A stretch of DNA of 64,000 nucleotides from Mycteria americana (lineage: Eukaryota; Chordata; Aves; Ciconiiformes; Ciconiidae): contig NC_134366.1 in the NCBI RefSeq assembly GCF_035582795.1, positions 152,815,519-152,879,518 on the forward strand. Direction: 5' to 3'. The notes beneath the pieces are model-generated. The model did no database searches, had not been told where the DNA came from, and saw nothing but the letters and a program-made list of their open reading frames with translations. Positions within the stretch are counted from its first letter, which is position 1; every line of letters starts with the position of its first letter. This document shows positions 1-11,000 of the stretch, piece after piece. The translations under genes were made by a program, and so were the position numbers.

Positions 1-3000
1 GACTAGAAAGAACAAGTTTTACATACAAACCCCTCTCTCCCCCCAGTGATGCCCTTGAACCATAGGAGTCCCTAGGTAAGTGAGTAAACTGACTTTCTTT
101 CTGCTTTCTGGTGTGAACAGGTTTATGAGAAGAGCTGGGGCCTAAAACCAGATTTAACTGCTGTACTTGCTAAACACCATCTAATAGAACAAGCGGAGGT
201 ACCACCCAAAAAGCTGAAGACAGGCAGGACATCTTTTGCCTAAACCTCCTATGGCTTCTTCTGCACTTAACACCGAAAGCAAATATAAAGGCTGATAAAC
301 AGCTAGTAATTGGCATTGGGATACAAAAGAATTTGACCCAGTAGTTTTGAGGGGAAAATTAATAATGGGTCCTACCACAATTCCATATGGATTTTATGAG
401 GAAAAGTATAAAACTGAATTATTTTAAACCCATTTTAGAAAAATTATAAATGTAAAATCCCCAAGAGTCCCTTCCCTTGCTCATCCCCTGCCCATCCTGT
501 CCCTTTAGTTCCTACTCCTGGTTTTGAAGTATCGTATTTTGAAACCAGCATATACAGAGCATATACATATGCATAGTTTGAAACCAGCATATACAGAGCA
601 GACGTTACTGACAGCGTTAGGAGGAAAAACATCGCTGCATAGCGTGCACCAGGCAGCACAAAACCAGAACAGTCTAAAATACAGTCTAAGCTCCACTAAC
701 AGGGTCTCCGGGAGACCATCCTTTGCTAATGATTGATGGAGAGAGGTCACATTTTACTGCCTTAATCATCTCCTGGCGTGAGGGTAACAGCATGACAAAT
801 TAAACGAGACCCAAAAAATTGCATTCTTAATCTTACTCCTGCTAGGCTACAGCGCCTCAGGTGCTGAAGTAAAGGAAGAAAAACAAGTTGTAAAACTTCT
901 TCCCTCACAATTTCCGCAGATTTCAATGCTTCACTCGCACATTGCCATCAGCCTCTTCCTGCTCTACACCAATTGCTCCAGCTGGCTTCACCGGCAGATT
1001 AGTTCCCATCTGATTACACTGCTGAAGGAGATGGACTCAGGCCAAGGATTCGTCTGATTCTGGGTATTTTCTGTGTTTCTGAGGGCAGATTTCCTTTTCT
1101 GTCCACTTTCTTCCCTGATATGATTCCCCGTGTAAAATGAATATTATAAAATTAATATTCTTGCATTGTTCCATTGCTGTATTAAAACTGCTGCTATCTG
1201 TTTCACGTCAGCCATCGTGCAAAGAAAAACACATTTCATTGCCATAGGCTGTGGCACTTCATAGCTGCAGCATAGGCTCATTCACACAACTGGTTCGTAC
1301 CTCGAAGTTTGCTCCTTAGCTCGGGAGTGAATCAGAAGGGTGCAGATACATGGACATTGTGCCCCGCACGCTTGCTACTGAGAAGTAATTTGCTTAATTA
1401 ATCAGAATGGATTTTGATACAAAGGTATCTGCATTTGACTCTGATAACGAAACAATGCAAAACTCTGTTTTTCTCCTATCTCTTAAATTAATTTAAAACA
1501 CACCAAAGAATAAAAATTATTTTAGCTGTGGAAAGAAAACGCAGTTTTGAAAAGTGGTTCCCTGCTCCTAGGAATTGATGAAAATAAAATTAAACTGTTT
1601 ACTAAAGCTAACAAATGTGTTTTGTTTGTGTTAGTCATGCAAACATTTTTATTTTGAAGGATTTTTTAAAATTCATTTGAACATTGTCAAACCTTAATAT
1701 TCGAGAGTGAAAATTATCAGGTCTTATTGCTGTCCCAGTGATTTAATAAACCGATCAGAAATGACACCAGCCACTTAAATATGAAAGCAGCAGTATTTGC
1801 ATTATTACTTTCCTGCAGTAATTTGCTCCATGTTCCACCAAAAGCAGAAATTTGAAAGTTGATGCAAAGTGCATCTGCAAAGCAGGCACCTCTGGAGGGC
1901 TCAAGGAAAATGAACGTAGTTTGTTACAATGCTTTAAGACCGTACTTTACGTTTACAGTCTAATTCCTCTCTAGTGGTGGTAGTAATAACAGAAGAGAAA
2001 GAGAAGTCTTTCATTATTCTCTTGCCAGTGGCTTTTCAAGGGTTTGAAAACTGTGCTAGGAAAAAAATAGGTTGGAAGATGAAGTTCCTGCAAGTACAGC
2101 TAGAACTGAAATGCAAGTGATGTGAAAGTACACGTGCAAGGAGGCAGCATCCTGTCAGAGTCCTTCCAACTTTTAAGTTAAAATGAAACAAAATAAAAGA
2201 CTCCCCCGAGGTTCTGTTCCAGCGTTTAGTGCTGCTGTTTAGTGCTCTCGGTCTAGAAAGTCGCTTCAAGTAATTCCAGTGTGAGACATTGACTGTGTCG
2301 CTCAGGTTTGCATTTGGAGACTCAAGCATGTCTGGCAGTTTTTCCTGGGCCATGCCCTATGCCCACCTAGGGCACACAAAGTTCATGGGAAGTGGGATGT
2401 GTCTTAGACCTCTTTGATGGCTTCAGACACCACCATATTCCATTGCCCTGGGGGCTATCTGCTGGTGGGGCAGTCTGATTGAAATAAAATCTCTATTGGA
2501 ACCCCCTTTTTATAAAAAAAAAAGCCTTATTAATCCACAAAAACATTACCACAGTGATGAAAAAGTAGCTGCTTCCTCTCAGATTGCTGCCCTGGTCCTG
2601 GGACCTTGGTAGCACAAGGACGTGGGCTATAAATGTCAGCAGCAATCCCATGTTGTGAGGGATCTCAGCAGATCTCGGTAGGAAAGTAAGATCATCGTGA
2701 GTCAGTATTTGGCTGAGAAGCTGCTTAGAAACATCTCAATAGTCATCTGCTTCGGGCAGCGTAATGGGTGATTCAGCAACCCAGGCAGCACTCTCCGACC
2801 CGAATCACTTCTGAACCAGAACACGGGACCCACCAGCTGGGGTGCAAAGCTAAGGCCTGTTGGATCCTCTTAAAGATCTTCTACCAGCCTTTAGGAACAA
2901 GAGCTTTTAGCTCCAGAGAGTTTGTGCTTCTACTTGCAACTCCAATAACACACAGCAGCCTGAGTTTCTCCAGATTTCGCTGGATGGATCGTTTTTAGGC

Positions 3001-3580
3001 AACAGACGTGTTGCATAAGGGCATGACGTGCAGTACACGTGATTTCTGTATCACTCTGTAAGTTGTCTTAGGGGAAAGAGTTATACCTGCTGCTCTACTA
3101 CAAAATGATTACAGGAGAGAAACATTTATTTGGGACGAAGTCTCTTTCTCATGATACGGTCCCACAGTGCCTAGTGTTCATGGGGCCTGCTTCCATCCCT
3201 GACGGGGGCCTTGAGAAGAAGCTACTGCAATACAAACTACAACCACCATCAATATGGCTCAAAACGATGTCAAATCTCTCTCTGTGCCTGTCATTTAGAT
3301 TACCCGCAATAGCATGAATTATGGTCTGTTTTGCAGGGCTCTGATGTTCTCAGTTGCTTCCCAAAGTGTGTATCCAAGAGGAAAGAGGGGCAGTTTCTCT
3401 GGAGTTGAGCACTCAGTATTGCGTCTTCAGTTCGCAATTATACAGCAGCAAATCAGCTAGCGCAAGGTGGAAGCAAGGCTCACCTGGCTAAATCAAGGAA
3501 GGGGCAGTCTGCTTTATGAAATGGGGCGCAAGACCCCATCAGGGTACATCAGTGGGGTGCCAAACCAGGCCAGGGGGACT
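1..3580. other. Intergenic DNA upstream of BAALC, no gene recognised
   Basis: Mostly AT-rich sequence without a recognisable coding exon on either strand. Open frames here are about 105 codons or shorter and have no family resemblance that I can see. A 24-base motif is repeated at 538-561 and 577-600. From memory of human synteny the preceding gene should be ATP6V1C1, but no exon of it was identified, so it probably ends before this window. Distal regulatory elements for BAALC could lie here but cannot be shown from one sequence. Confidence 0.6.
538..600. repeat. 24-bp direct repeat, two copies 39 bp apart
   Basis: The 24-base motif starting TTTGAAACCAGCATATACAG occurs identically at 538-561 and 577-600, separated by 15 bases that share the CATATAC flavour. 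It looks like a local duplication and is the reason for the internally repetitive ORFs translated across it. Confidence 0.85.
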
Positions 3581-3601
3581 GCTACGCCACGTTAGCTACG
3601 G

Positions 3602-3626
3602 CAGGCTGGCACGTATTGCCAGCCTG
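3602..3626. promoter_or_regulatory. Perfect inverted repeat upstream of the BAALC CpG island
   Basis: CAGGCTGGCA (3602-3611), a 5-base spacer, then its exact reverse complement TGCCAGCCTG (3617-3626). The arms are 10/10 matched, so it can form a short hairpin or be a palindromic protein site; each arm carries a TGGCA/TGCCA half site of the kind bound by NFI-family factors (TTGGCnnnnnGCCAA), although the outer bases differ from that consensus. It lies five bases before a TATA-like box. Function is inferred from position only. Confidence 0.5.
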
Positions 3627-3630
3627 TATG

Positions 3631-3637
3631 TATAAAT
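3631..3637 (+). promoter_or_regulatory. TATA-like box (TATAAAT) upstream of BAALC
   Basis: TATAAAT sits at the upstream edge of the CpG island, about 450 bases before the BAALC start codon. If used, initiation would fall near 3660 and the 5' UTR would be about 430 bases. CpG-island promoters usually start dispersedly without a TATA box, so the motif may be unused. Confidence 0.3.
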
Positions 3638-3639
3638 CC

Positions 3640-4640
3640 TGTACGTGTAAGTCCCTACCCGAGGGAAGCGGGAAAGCCTGCCAGCCCGAGGCGTGCGTCC
3701 GCTCCCGGCCGCCCCCGCCCTCCCGCCTGCGGGCAGCCGGAGGGCCCCCGGGAGCCGGGGATGGGGAGATCGGGGACGGGCTGGGAGGCGGCGGGACGGG
3801 CGAGAGGAGGAGAGCGGGAGGGGAGGGGAGGGAAGGGAAGGGGGTACCGGGAGGAGAAGGGGAGGGGACAGCCAGGAGCGGGGAGGGGGGGGCTGGTGGA
3901 GAGAATAAAGCCGGGGAAGAGGGGGAGCAGGGCGAGCGAAGCCGCGGAGGGCCGGGAGAGCGAGGACGGGGCGGAGGGCGTGAGCGGGGGCGGAGGGGGA
4001 CCGTGCCCGGCGGCGGAGCCGTGCCCGGCGGCGCGATGCTGCCCGGGCGGCGGCGGCGGCAGCGGCAGCGGCAGTGAGCGGGCGCCGCCATGGGCTGCGG
4101 GGGCAGCCGGGCCGACGCCATCGAGCCCCGCTACTACGAGAGCTGGACGCGGGAGACCGAGTCCACCTGGCTGACCAACACCGACTCCGAGAGCCCGCCG
4201 CAGGAGGGCGGCAGCGCCGAGGCCGGCGGCCGGGAGCAGGGCGCCCCGCGCCCCGGTGAGTGGGGCCCCACCGCGGCGGGCACCGCGGGCCGCCCGGCAG
4301 CCGGCGGGGAAGGGGAGAGGCTGCGGTGTACGTGCACATGCATGCGTATATAGGCGCGGGCAGCCGCCTAGCTATCCGCTCCGCCTGCTTTGCGGAGACC
4401 GGGCTGCTTCTGCCCGCCCCAAGGAAGGCAGCCGCCGAAGTCTGTCCTTCAGGACGCCGTGGCTCCGCCGGGGCAGCACGCTGCGGCCCCGCAGCTCCCG
4501 GCCAGCGCGCCGGGACCGGCCCTCCCGCCTGGGCTTTCCTCTAAAGGAGCGGGGTCAGTACCTCGAGACCTTCTAGGGAGGGGGGGCTGGGCTGTGAGAG
4601 AGAGCGGGACACTGCCGGCCCCTGGGTCACAACATGGCCG
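3640..4640. promoter_or_regulatory. BAALC: CpG island: BAALC promoter, 5' UTR and exon 1
   Basis: Base composition switches abruptly from AT-rich to very GC-rich with dense CpG at about 3640 and decays after about 4640. The + strand of 3690-4020 is G-rich (runs of GGGGAGGGG, GAGCGGG and GCGGGGGCGG), giving Sp1/KLF-type boxes. A (CGG/CAG)-like run, GGCGGCGGCGGCAGCGGCAG, ends just before the start codon. This is the pattern of a vertebrate CpG-island promoter, and it surrounds BAALC exon 1. Long ORFs read through the island on both strands are composition artefacts. Confidence 0.85.
4090..4255 (+). CDS. BAALC: BAALC coding exon 1 (residues 1-55 plus first base of codon 56)
   Basis: BAALC is a small vertebrate protein of neuroectoderm and early haematopoietic progenitors, overexpressed in some acute leukaemias. 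It has no catalytic domain; it is reported in lipid rafts and to bind CaMKII. Translation begins MGCGGSRADAIEPRYYESWT, followed by RETESTWLTNTDSESPP. As I recall human BAALC, the match is exact through WLT, then Asn replaces Tyr. Gly2 fits N-myristoylation and Cys3 palmitoylation, which would anchor the protein to membranes. The start is set by a near-perfect Kozak context (GCCGCCATGG) and an in-frame TGA at 4075-4077. The exon ends at G4255, followed by a GTGAGT donor, leaving phase 1, as needed to join 22471. The Gly/Glu/Pro-rich tail of this exon is poorly conserved. Very confident. Confidence 0.96.
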
Positions 4641-5129
4641 GAAGGGACGAGGGCTCGGTCTTTGAGGCTCTTGTTGTGGAATACTCCTTTTTAGCAAAAC
4701 AAGTCGGTTAGGTTTACAAGAAGGAAGAGGTAGGGATGTGCCGGCCGCCTTCCACCCGACCGCCAATTAGGACGATAGACAAAACCGAAACCTGGTAGAT
4801 GGTGGGCTGCCCAGGAGCTGGCCTACGAGTTGGAATTTCCCAGTGCTCGTCAGCGTAGCACATTCCTGGTTGTGCACCTGAGGTATCGCACTAGGGGCAG
4901 GGATGGGAAAGGGAACGAGGAGCTCTGAGCTGATGTGGGGTTGAAAACGTTTTCAGAATTAATAAGTATTGCAGCAGTATCTAGAAATTTCAGTCTAGGT
5001 CCAGAAATTCATCACGTGAGCTGTTGCACCAACACAACATGACAATGGTTGCTGCTCCAGATAGATTACAATTTGCATATAAAGCAGTAAATGCCGGTAA
5101 GCAGCTTCAGAGGAAAAGAAGTCGCTTTG

Positions 5130-6530
5130 CAGACTTTTATAGGGAGCTACAAAGCACCAGGAAGAAATCATGAAAGCGCAGGAGTGAAAATTCACAAAGG
5201 TGGGCATCACAGGCCGACTGGAGTAGGGAGCTGATGCCTCTGCGCTGACCAGAATACGACAGGGAGGGAGAAGAGAAGTCATAAAGGGTTTATGTTGTAC
5301 TCCTGAAGGCTGAAGAAAGACTTTGTAGTAATCACACGCGAAATTACGAGAATGTGAAGGTGAGTTGGTATATGAAATGCTGTATTAAAAAAGATTATAT
5401 CAGGAATTTAAAGAGGTTCAAGGTGATACTGGCTGGTGAGCTTGAATGACAGGTGACAGTCTTGTCTCCAGCAATGAAGACACAGCTTGTGCTCCCTCAG
5501 TACCCATCCTTAGCATTATCTTAGTCATGTTTAATTTGAGTGGGTGCCTAAACATCATATACAGAAGCCAGATAGTCTGAGATTTGATACTGAATAGGAG
5601 GTGATAAAGAGGTAGATCAGTAAGTTTTCTTCACAGAAACATGCGATAATTGAATTTGTGTTTACAGATGAGAATAGCAGAGATAAGGAGAAGAGGACAA
5701 CCCTCAAGTCCAATAGAGACTGATTAGGGTAGGAGAAACTCTTTATAAGAAAACCTTGCAGAAGAGATGAGAGAGGAAGAGAATGAGGAGCGGACAGACT
5801 AATAGGAGCAAAGGAAGGACTAGCAGGACTTCAGGAAGGGCGAGATTCACCCTTCAGCACAGCTGTGGTGGCAGCAGCTTGAGGAACGCACACTGGTCCC
5901 AGTTAGTGCCTTGAAAGCCATGAAGTACTTCGCTGAGAGCTGTTGTAGGGTGAGGCTTGAGGTAGGAAAGGAAAGGAATAAGGAGAGGTACTCCAGGGAG
6001 TAGAAACAGCATGTTCAGTGAATGTATAGATGAAAGGGAGAGAAAGCAGCAATTGGAGGGGCAAATGAGGTCAAGTATGGGTTTAAGACGTGAAGAGGAA
6101 AACATGCCTTTATTGTGAGAACTGAAAACTACCGAAGAGCGAGAGACAAAAGGGAAGAGTAAGGGAGGGGATAAGAGCAGGATGGGGGAGATGAGGAGGT
6201 GGGACGTGACATTGGCGTAAGTGGAGGTAGGAAACTTCCGTAACTGGGACGTAGAAAGGGAGGAGGCAGCCGGGGAGGGGGGGACCAGCCAAAGGCGGCT
6301 GGGGAGAAGAGGATGAAGTTGTTCTTTGTCATTTTTCACTTGGAATGAATTGGTGAAATTCTGTGAAGAGAGAGAAGTGGAGGCAGGATGAAGGAAAGAT
6401 GTCAGGAAAAAGCCAAAAGCAGTAAAAGGTGGCTGTGATTGTGAACACATTTCAATTAAGTGGAAAAAACAACACCAGACGTTGGACATCAAAATGGAAA
6501 GAGGCGTAAATCACTCAGGGATGAAAGAAT
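5130..6530 (+). other. Purine-skewed block in BAALC intron 1
   Basis: Over roughly 1.4 kb the + strand is strongly enriched in A and G (runs such as GATGAGAGAGGAAGAGAATG and GAAGGAGGCAGCCGGGGAGG) without a simple repeat unit. The resulting lack of CTA, TTA and TCA on the + strand opens a 212-codon Ser/Pro/Leu-rich frame on the minus strand (5854-6492) that has no domain resemblance. It may be an old insertion, a transcription-associated strand asymmetry, or a triplex-prone polypurine region. Boundaries were judged by eye. Confidence 0.5.
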
Positions 6531-7635
6531 GTATGGTATAGAGGATCAGCAAGCATATCAATGAGGAAAGGGTTAGTAACTACCATATATTAATCTTATA
6601 ACCTCATCCCACCCCAAAATTTCATTATATCCTCTTGTTGTCACCCAGCGTATTTAGCTTTCTGTATCTGCTCTCATTGGAACTATATGTATTTGTGTAG
6701 GCAAATTTTTGTATCTTTACTAAAGCATTTTGAAAGCTAAAATATTATTAAATTAAAAAGGAAGTCACGAGGTTTTTTAATTTTCTCTTCATTTTTCCTT
6801 TCTTCCTATTTCAACTGATCCTTTCTTAGAATATTTGTTCACTTCCCTACTTGGTTTTTTACATCCATTTTAATAAAGTGTATTGCAATCTCCCTATTTT
6901 TTACAGGAGGACGTATAGGACAATATAAGTTGTTATAATACAGCTAAAATAAGACAGACAACTTTTCCTAGGTTCATGGCAACACGAACGAATATACTAA
7001 CGAATTCACTAACAGGCACGAATATAGGTGGTAGCAGCTTGTTGCAGTACATTGCTGAGGCTTTGGCGATGATAAACAGGGTAAATTGACATGGCTGAAG
7101 AGGGGTAGAAAAGTACTAAGTAACTTCATGAAGCCCTGCAGGTGGTGGAATTGAAAGACATCTTCTAGAAGATAAGCACACATACTGTTCCTAGGGCGAG
7201 TAGCTTCCAGGAGGGAGGACAGAAGGAAAGACTCACAGTGAGCCCGTACAATAGAGCAGTTTCTCTTAAGAACGTCCATTGCTATGCAAGCGGAGAACTT
7301 TTCACAGGCTCCAGCTACTGCATAGGCTACAGCTGGGAAAAATAGTAGACTATGTTTCTGCTTAGTAACCGTTCCTTGATCCTTGCAACCCTTTGCACAA
7401 ATTGCCGTCTCTTTTCGAGGGTCTGATTCAGCTAAGTAGAAGTGTTAGCACAAGTAATGACTTTCTGGGGAAGTAAGAATCTGCAGGAGCAGGCGAGTCC
7501 CCAGGGCAGTCACCATGGGTTACGAGCAAACCACAGGGAAAAGGTTGAATTAGCAAGAACTGCAGAAAAACTGTCAAGTATTTTTGAACACACTTGCATA
7601 GCCTGCTGTGTTACATTGGGATAACTTGCTGATAC

Positions 7636-7679
<44 letters not shown>

Positions 7680-7680
7680 A
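7636..7680. repeat. Compound (AT)n(GT)n microsatellite
   Basis: About 11 AT units (7636-7657) pass directly into about 11-12 GT units (7658-7680). Compound dinucleotide tracts like this are common and length-polymorphic in vertebrates. On the minus strand the tract gives the HTHTHTYIYIYI low-complexity peptide, which is not a gene. Confidence 0.97.
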
Positions 7681-7944
7681 GGCTAATAACTTAAGATGCA
7701 CAATTTCCTACCAGAAACCAGTACTGTAAAAGTGCTTTATAAACCCGTTCAATATCAACTATAACAACAATTTTTTGTTTGTTTGTTTTAAAGCAGGCTT
7801 TAAGTCATCTTATTTCTATTTCTTTCCATTTTTCAGTGGCTAAGTTAGCTGCTGTATTCAGTTATTTTTTCTTTATTATACTTGAAAGTGCCTCAGAGTG
7901 GATAAAGCAGCACGTTGCCTCGTGGTCAGAGAGACCTTACAATC

Positions 7945-8075
7945 GATTTAGCTTACGGGCTGCAAACTCCTTAGGACAGGATCTGTCCTTACTGTTTTCC
8001 AACAGTGACCAGCACAGTAAGAGCCCAGTCTTGGCTGGAGATTGTTACTGAAATGAAAATAAAAATAATTAATTT
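7945..8075 (+). repeat. Probable ancient interspersed-repeat relic
   Basis: The stretch reading GCAAACTCCTTAGGACAGGA, then TCTGTCCTTACTG, CCAGCACAGTAAGAGCCC and an A/T-rich tail of AAATAAT type resembles a widespread old amniote repeat tail ('aaactctttggggcagggactgtct ... cacaatggggccct ... aataataat') that I know from turtle, crocodile and bird DNA. I cannot assign the family name with certainty. It is too degraded to be active. Confidence 0.4.
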
Positions 8076-11000
8076 TTAAATGATGTAGCAACCAAGTAAA
8101 AAAAAATTCTCTTGCATCAGAACTGAAAAGCTGCATATTGAGTGCCTCAGGACTCATTTGTTCAGTGCCTCAACTAATAAAACATTTGTTTATTTTTTAT
8201 CGTTACCTGACTCTCAGTATCGGCTAAGGCTTTAAAAACAATTGTTTTTTATTCTTTGTACTTTGCACTATTTCTATAGTAAAGTCTTTTCTCCTGAAGC
8301 ATATTAAAGAAAAATATTACCCAGTTTTCCCACAGACTCACCAGATGCACTTGGGAGGAAAACTTGCTCATGGCATCAGCAGACATACGTGCAGTCAGTG
8401 GTCTGCCAGGAATGAAATCTGCAGTTTAGGATCGGTTCATTCCCTAGTGAAGACATTTGCAAAATAGCCATGAAATGGGTATAGAATTGAGTCCTTTGTA
8501 AAATAAATACATAAAATCAGAGGAATTCAGGAGAAGTTTTATCAGTATCTAGCAATCTGGCTGGCTAACAGTTTATCTTGCATAGTTGCTTTTAATATAG
8601 TTGTGCATTTATGAATAATTCTTGGCTTAAATGACCCACTTATGCTGCTACTCTGCTATTTTGTGATCGCTGACAACTCTGGGAAGTTTTATAGACCAGG
8701 TTCATCTTTGCAGTCAGCCTCTGGTCGAGAGTCAGTATGCAGAATCCAGGGTTTCAGAGGTAACCTTCCATAGAGAAGTTTTTTGAAAATTGCTTTTCCA
8801 TCCTTTACCGTAGGAGAGGCTGGAAGCAGCTGCAGCAAAGAGCAGGGCTGTGTGAACACCAGTTGCCCTAACAACAGGGACTGGTGCTGGCTTGGACCAC
8901 AGCTGCAGTCATCTGCTCTTTCATTTACCAGGTATACATAAAGTTAAAAGCTTGACAGAAATGCATAAGCAAGCATCAGGTTGTAAATGAAGAACTTATT
9001 TTGTGCAGCAGATGGTTTCTCGTAAATCGGACTGCAGAGAAGTATTTAATTAAAAAATCTATTTTAGGTTAAGAGCCAGAGAGGGATCACTCTTGCTAGT
9101 GCGTAATATGGGTCTATGAGTATCTCCTTGCGCCCTTATGCCCATTTACTACGGTTCTTTTACTAACAGGTTGGTTCAAAATCTGGTATGTTTAAGAAAC
9201 AATTATAGCAGTGATTCTGACGTGATCTTTTCAGGAGGTAACCTTATCGCAGTTTTACAGTAAGAGTGAATAAATACAGCCTTTGCCTGGACTGTAGACA
9301 TATTACAGTAATTCCCTATTCCACCTTAGTCCAGACTTTGAATATAATGATATGGTATTTGCTAAAGGATCCCATTTTAATACTGATTTTGGATTTTAAT
9401 TGTATGGTCTCTGCCATTTCAGTTGTCACTAGCCTCTGCATGGAGGGCGGTACTGAGGAAACCTTTCTAAATCACACAAAAAGGGGAAGAAAATTTAAAA
9501 TAGCATGTGGGATGTTTCATAGCCTAGGGAGAGAAAGTTTTTGGATCTAATTTTTACCATCTAGCTTTCAGAAAGCAGCCTCCTCATGTGCCTGCTCAAC
9601 TTTATACACCAACTTTTTGTGTGTTAACATTTATATGGATGGGTAACAGACTTATATAAGTAAAGTGCTTCTGTAGAGTGGGTTTGTGTAGGTGCTTCCA
9701 TCTGCACAAGAAGATTGGGTTCAAAGCCCTCTGAAAATCACTTTCTTAAAAGCATGATTTGGTAGGGCTATTCTTCAAAGGGTTCCTTTCTGAACGGCAC
9801 CTGGTTTTGTGTCATCCCTCTGCAACTCTGGAAGACCACATAAATAGCAAACCTTGCTGTCAGTACTGCAAGTACAAACGCAGTACCAAGCGTGGAGGTA
9901 AGCCAAAGCAATGGAAAAGCCCTGCAGCTTCAGAAGAGTTAACCATTCCCATATGCTTTAGGGACTTCTAACAGACTTTTCACAGCATGTCTGTGGGAGA
10001 GGGGTGGGGAGTGTTGCAGGATAGAAGGGAAATAACACGGATGCACCGCCCAGCTGTATGCCTCCCTCAGAAATGGAAAAATATCAATTTTTGTCAGTAA
10101 AAAATGACATTTTTGCATCAGTCTATGGATCAGGGAATGATAAAGAACCTTAGATAGCAATAGCTACTCAAGGTTGCTATTCTTCAGTCAACACATGTAC
10201 TTGTGTTGCTCAGCGTAGAACCCAGTCAAAGATTCCAGCATTGGAACTTGGAATATTACTCCACCACAAGACAGCATTTAAATTATTGGAAAAATTAGAC
10301 TCAGCTGATAAATACAGCTTTTTGTAATAACCATATTTTTCAGCCCAACCATTGCTGTTAATTCTTCCAATCCATACATTTTCATCTTTGCTGTCATTTC
10401 ATAGTTCAATACGGTCTTAATTTCACATAGTACAGGTGTCATTTAAGAACAAAAGCTGGAAGCAACAAAATATTTCAACATATTGTCAGAGAACTTCAGC
10501 ATTTTCATTTTATGTCCCTGAGTCATCCCATCGCTCCCCATCCCACCCCCCAAAACTAAACATCTCCTTATTTTTAAGCATGGAAAAAGTCCTATTGATA
10601 TTGAGACCACCTGTGCTTAAGCTTTTTGCTAAATTGTGAGAGTAGGATTGTTACAGATGCAAATGTTGTTTGAGATAATGTGTAGGGAATGTAAGTAATT
10701 TGGATGGGACTGTTGCTGTTTTGCACTATGGCCATTCTGTGTAATTACATGCTTTGTGGGTGTTGCATGTACTTTGTTCTGTCGATTCAGTAAAAAAATG
10801 TCGGTGATACTTATTTGGCCCATCAGAACATACTAAGCGACCTTCCTCCACCACTTCTAAAAGTATTTTAAAATTAATTCTTTATTAATAAATATCAACT
10901 GCCATATAAAAAGGAAGAGTCCAAGCAAGCAAAATTTTATTAAAAGTATTAGAGGTAATTGATAGATGAGAAGATTTCTTCTATTATGAACCTTCAGCGT

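Noticed and set aside
3582-4544. ORFs of up to 247 codons around BAALC exon 1 on both strands
   Set aside because: Same CpG-island composition effect. Only the frame starting at 4090 has a known protein sequence and a Kozak start.
5854-6492. 212-codon minus-strand ORF in BAALC intron 1
   Set aside because: Its Ser/Pro/Leu-rich composition follows from the purine-rich + strand. No domain, promoter or splice context was seen.
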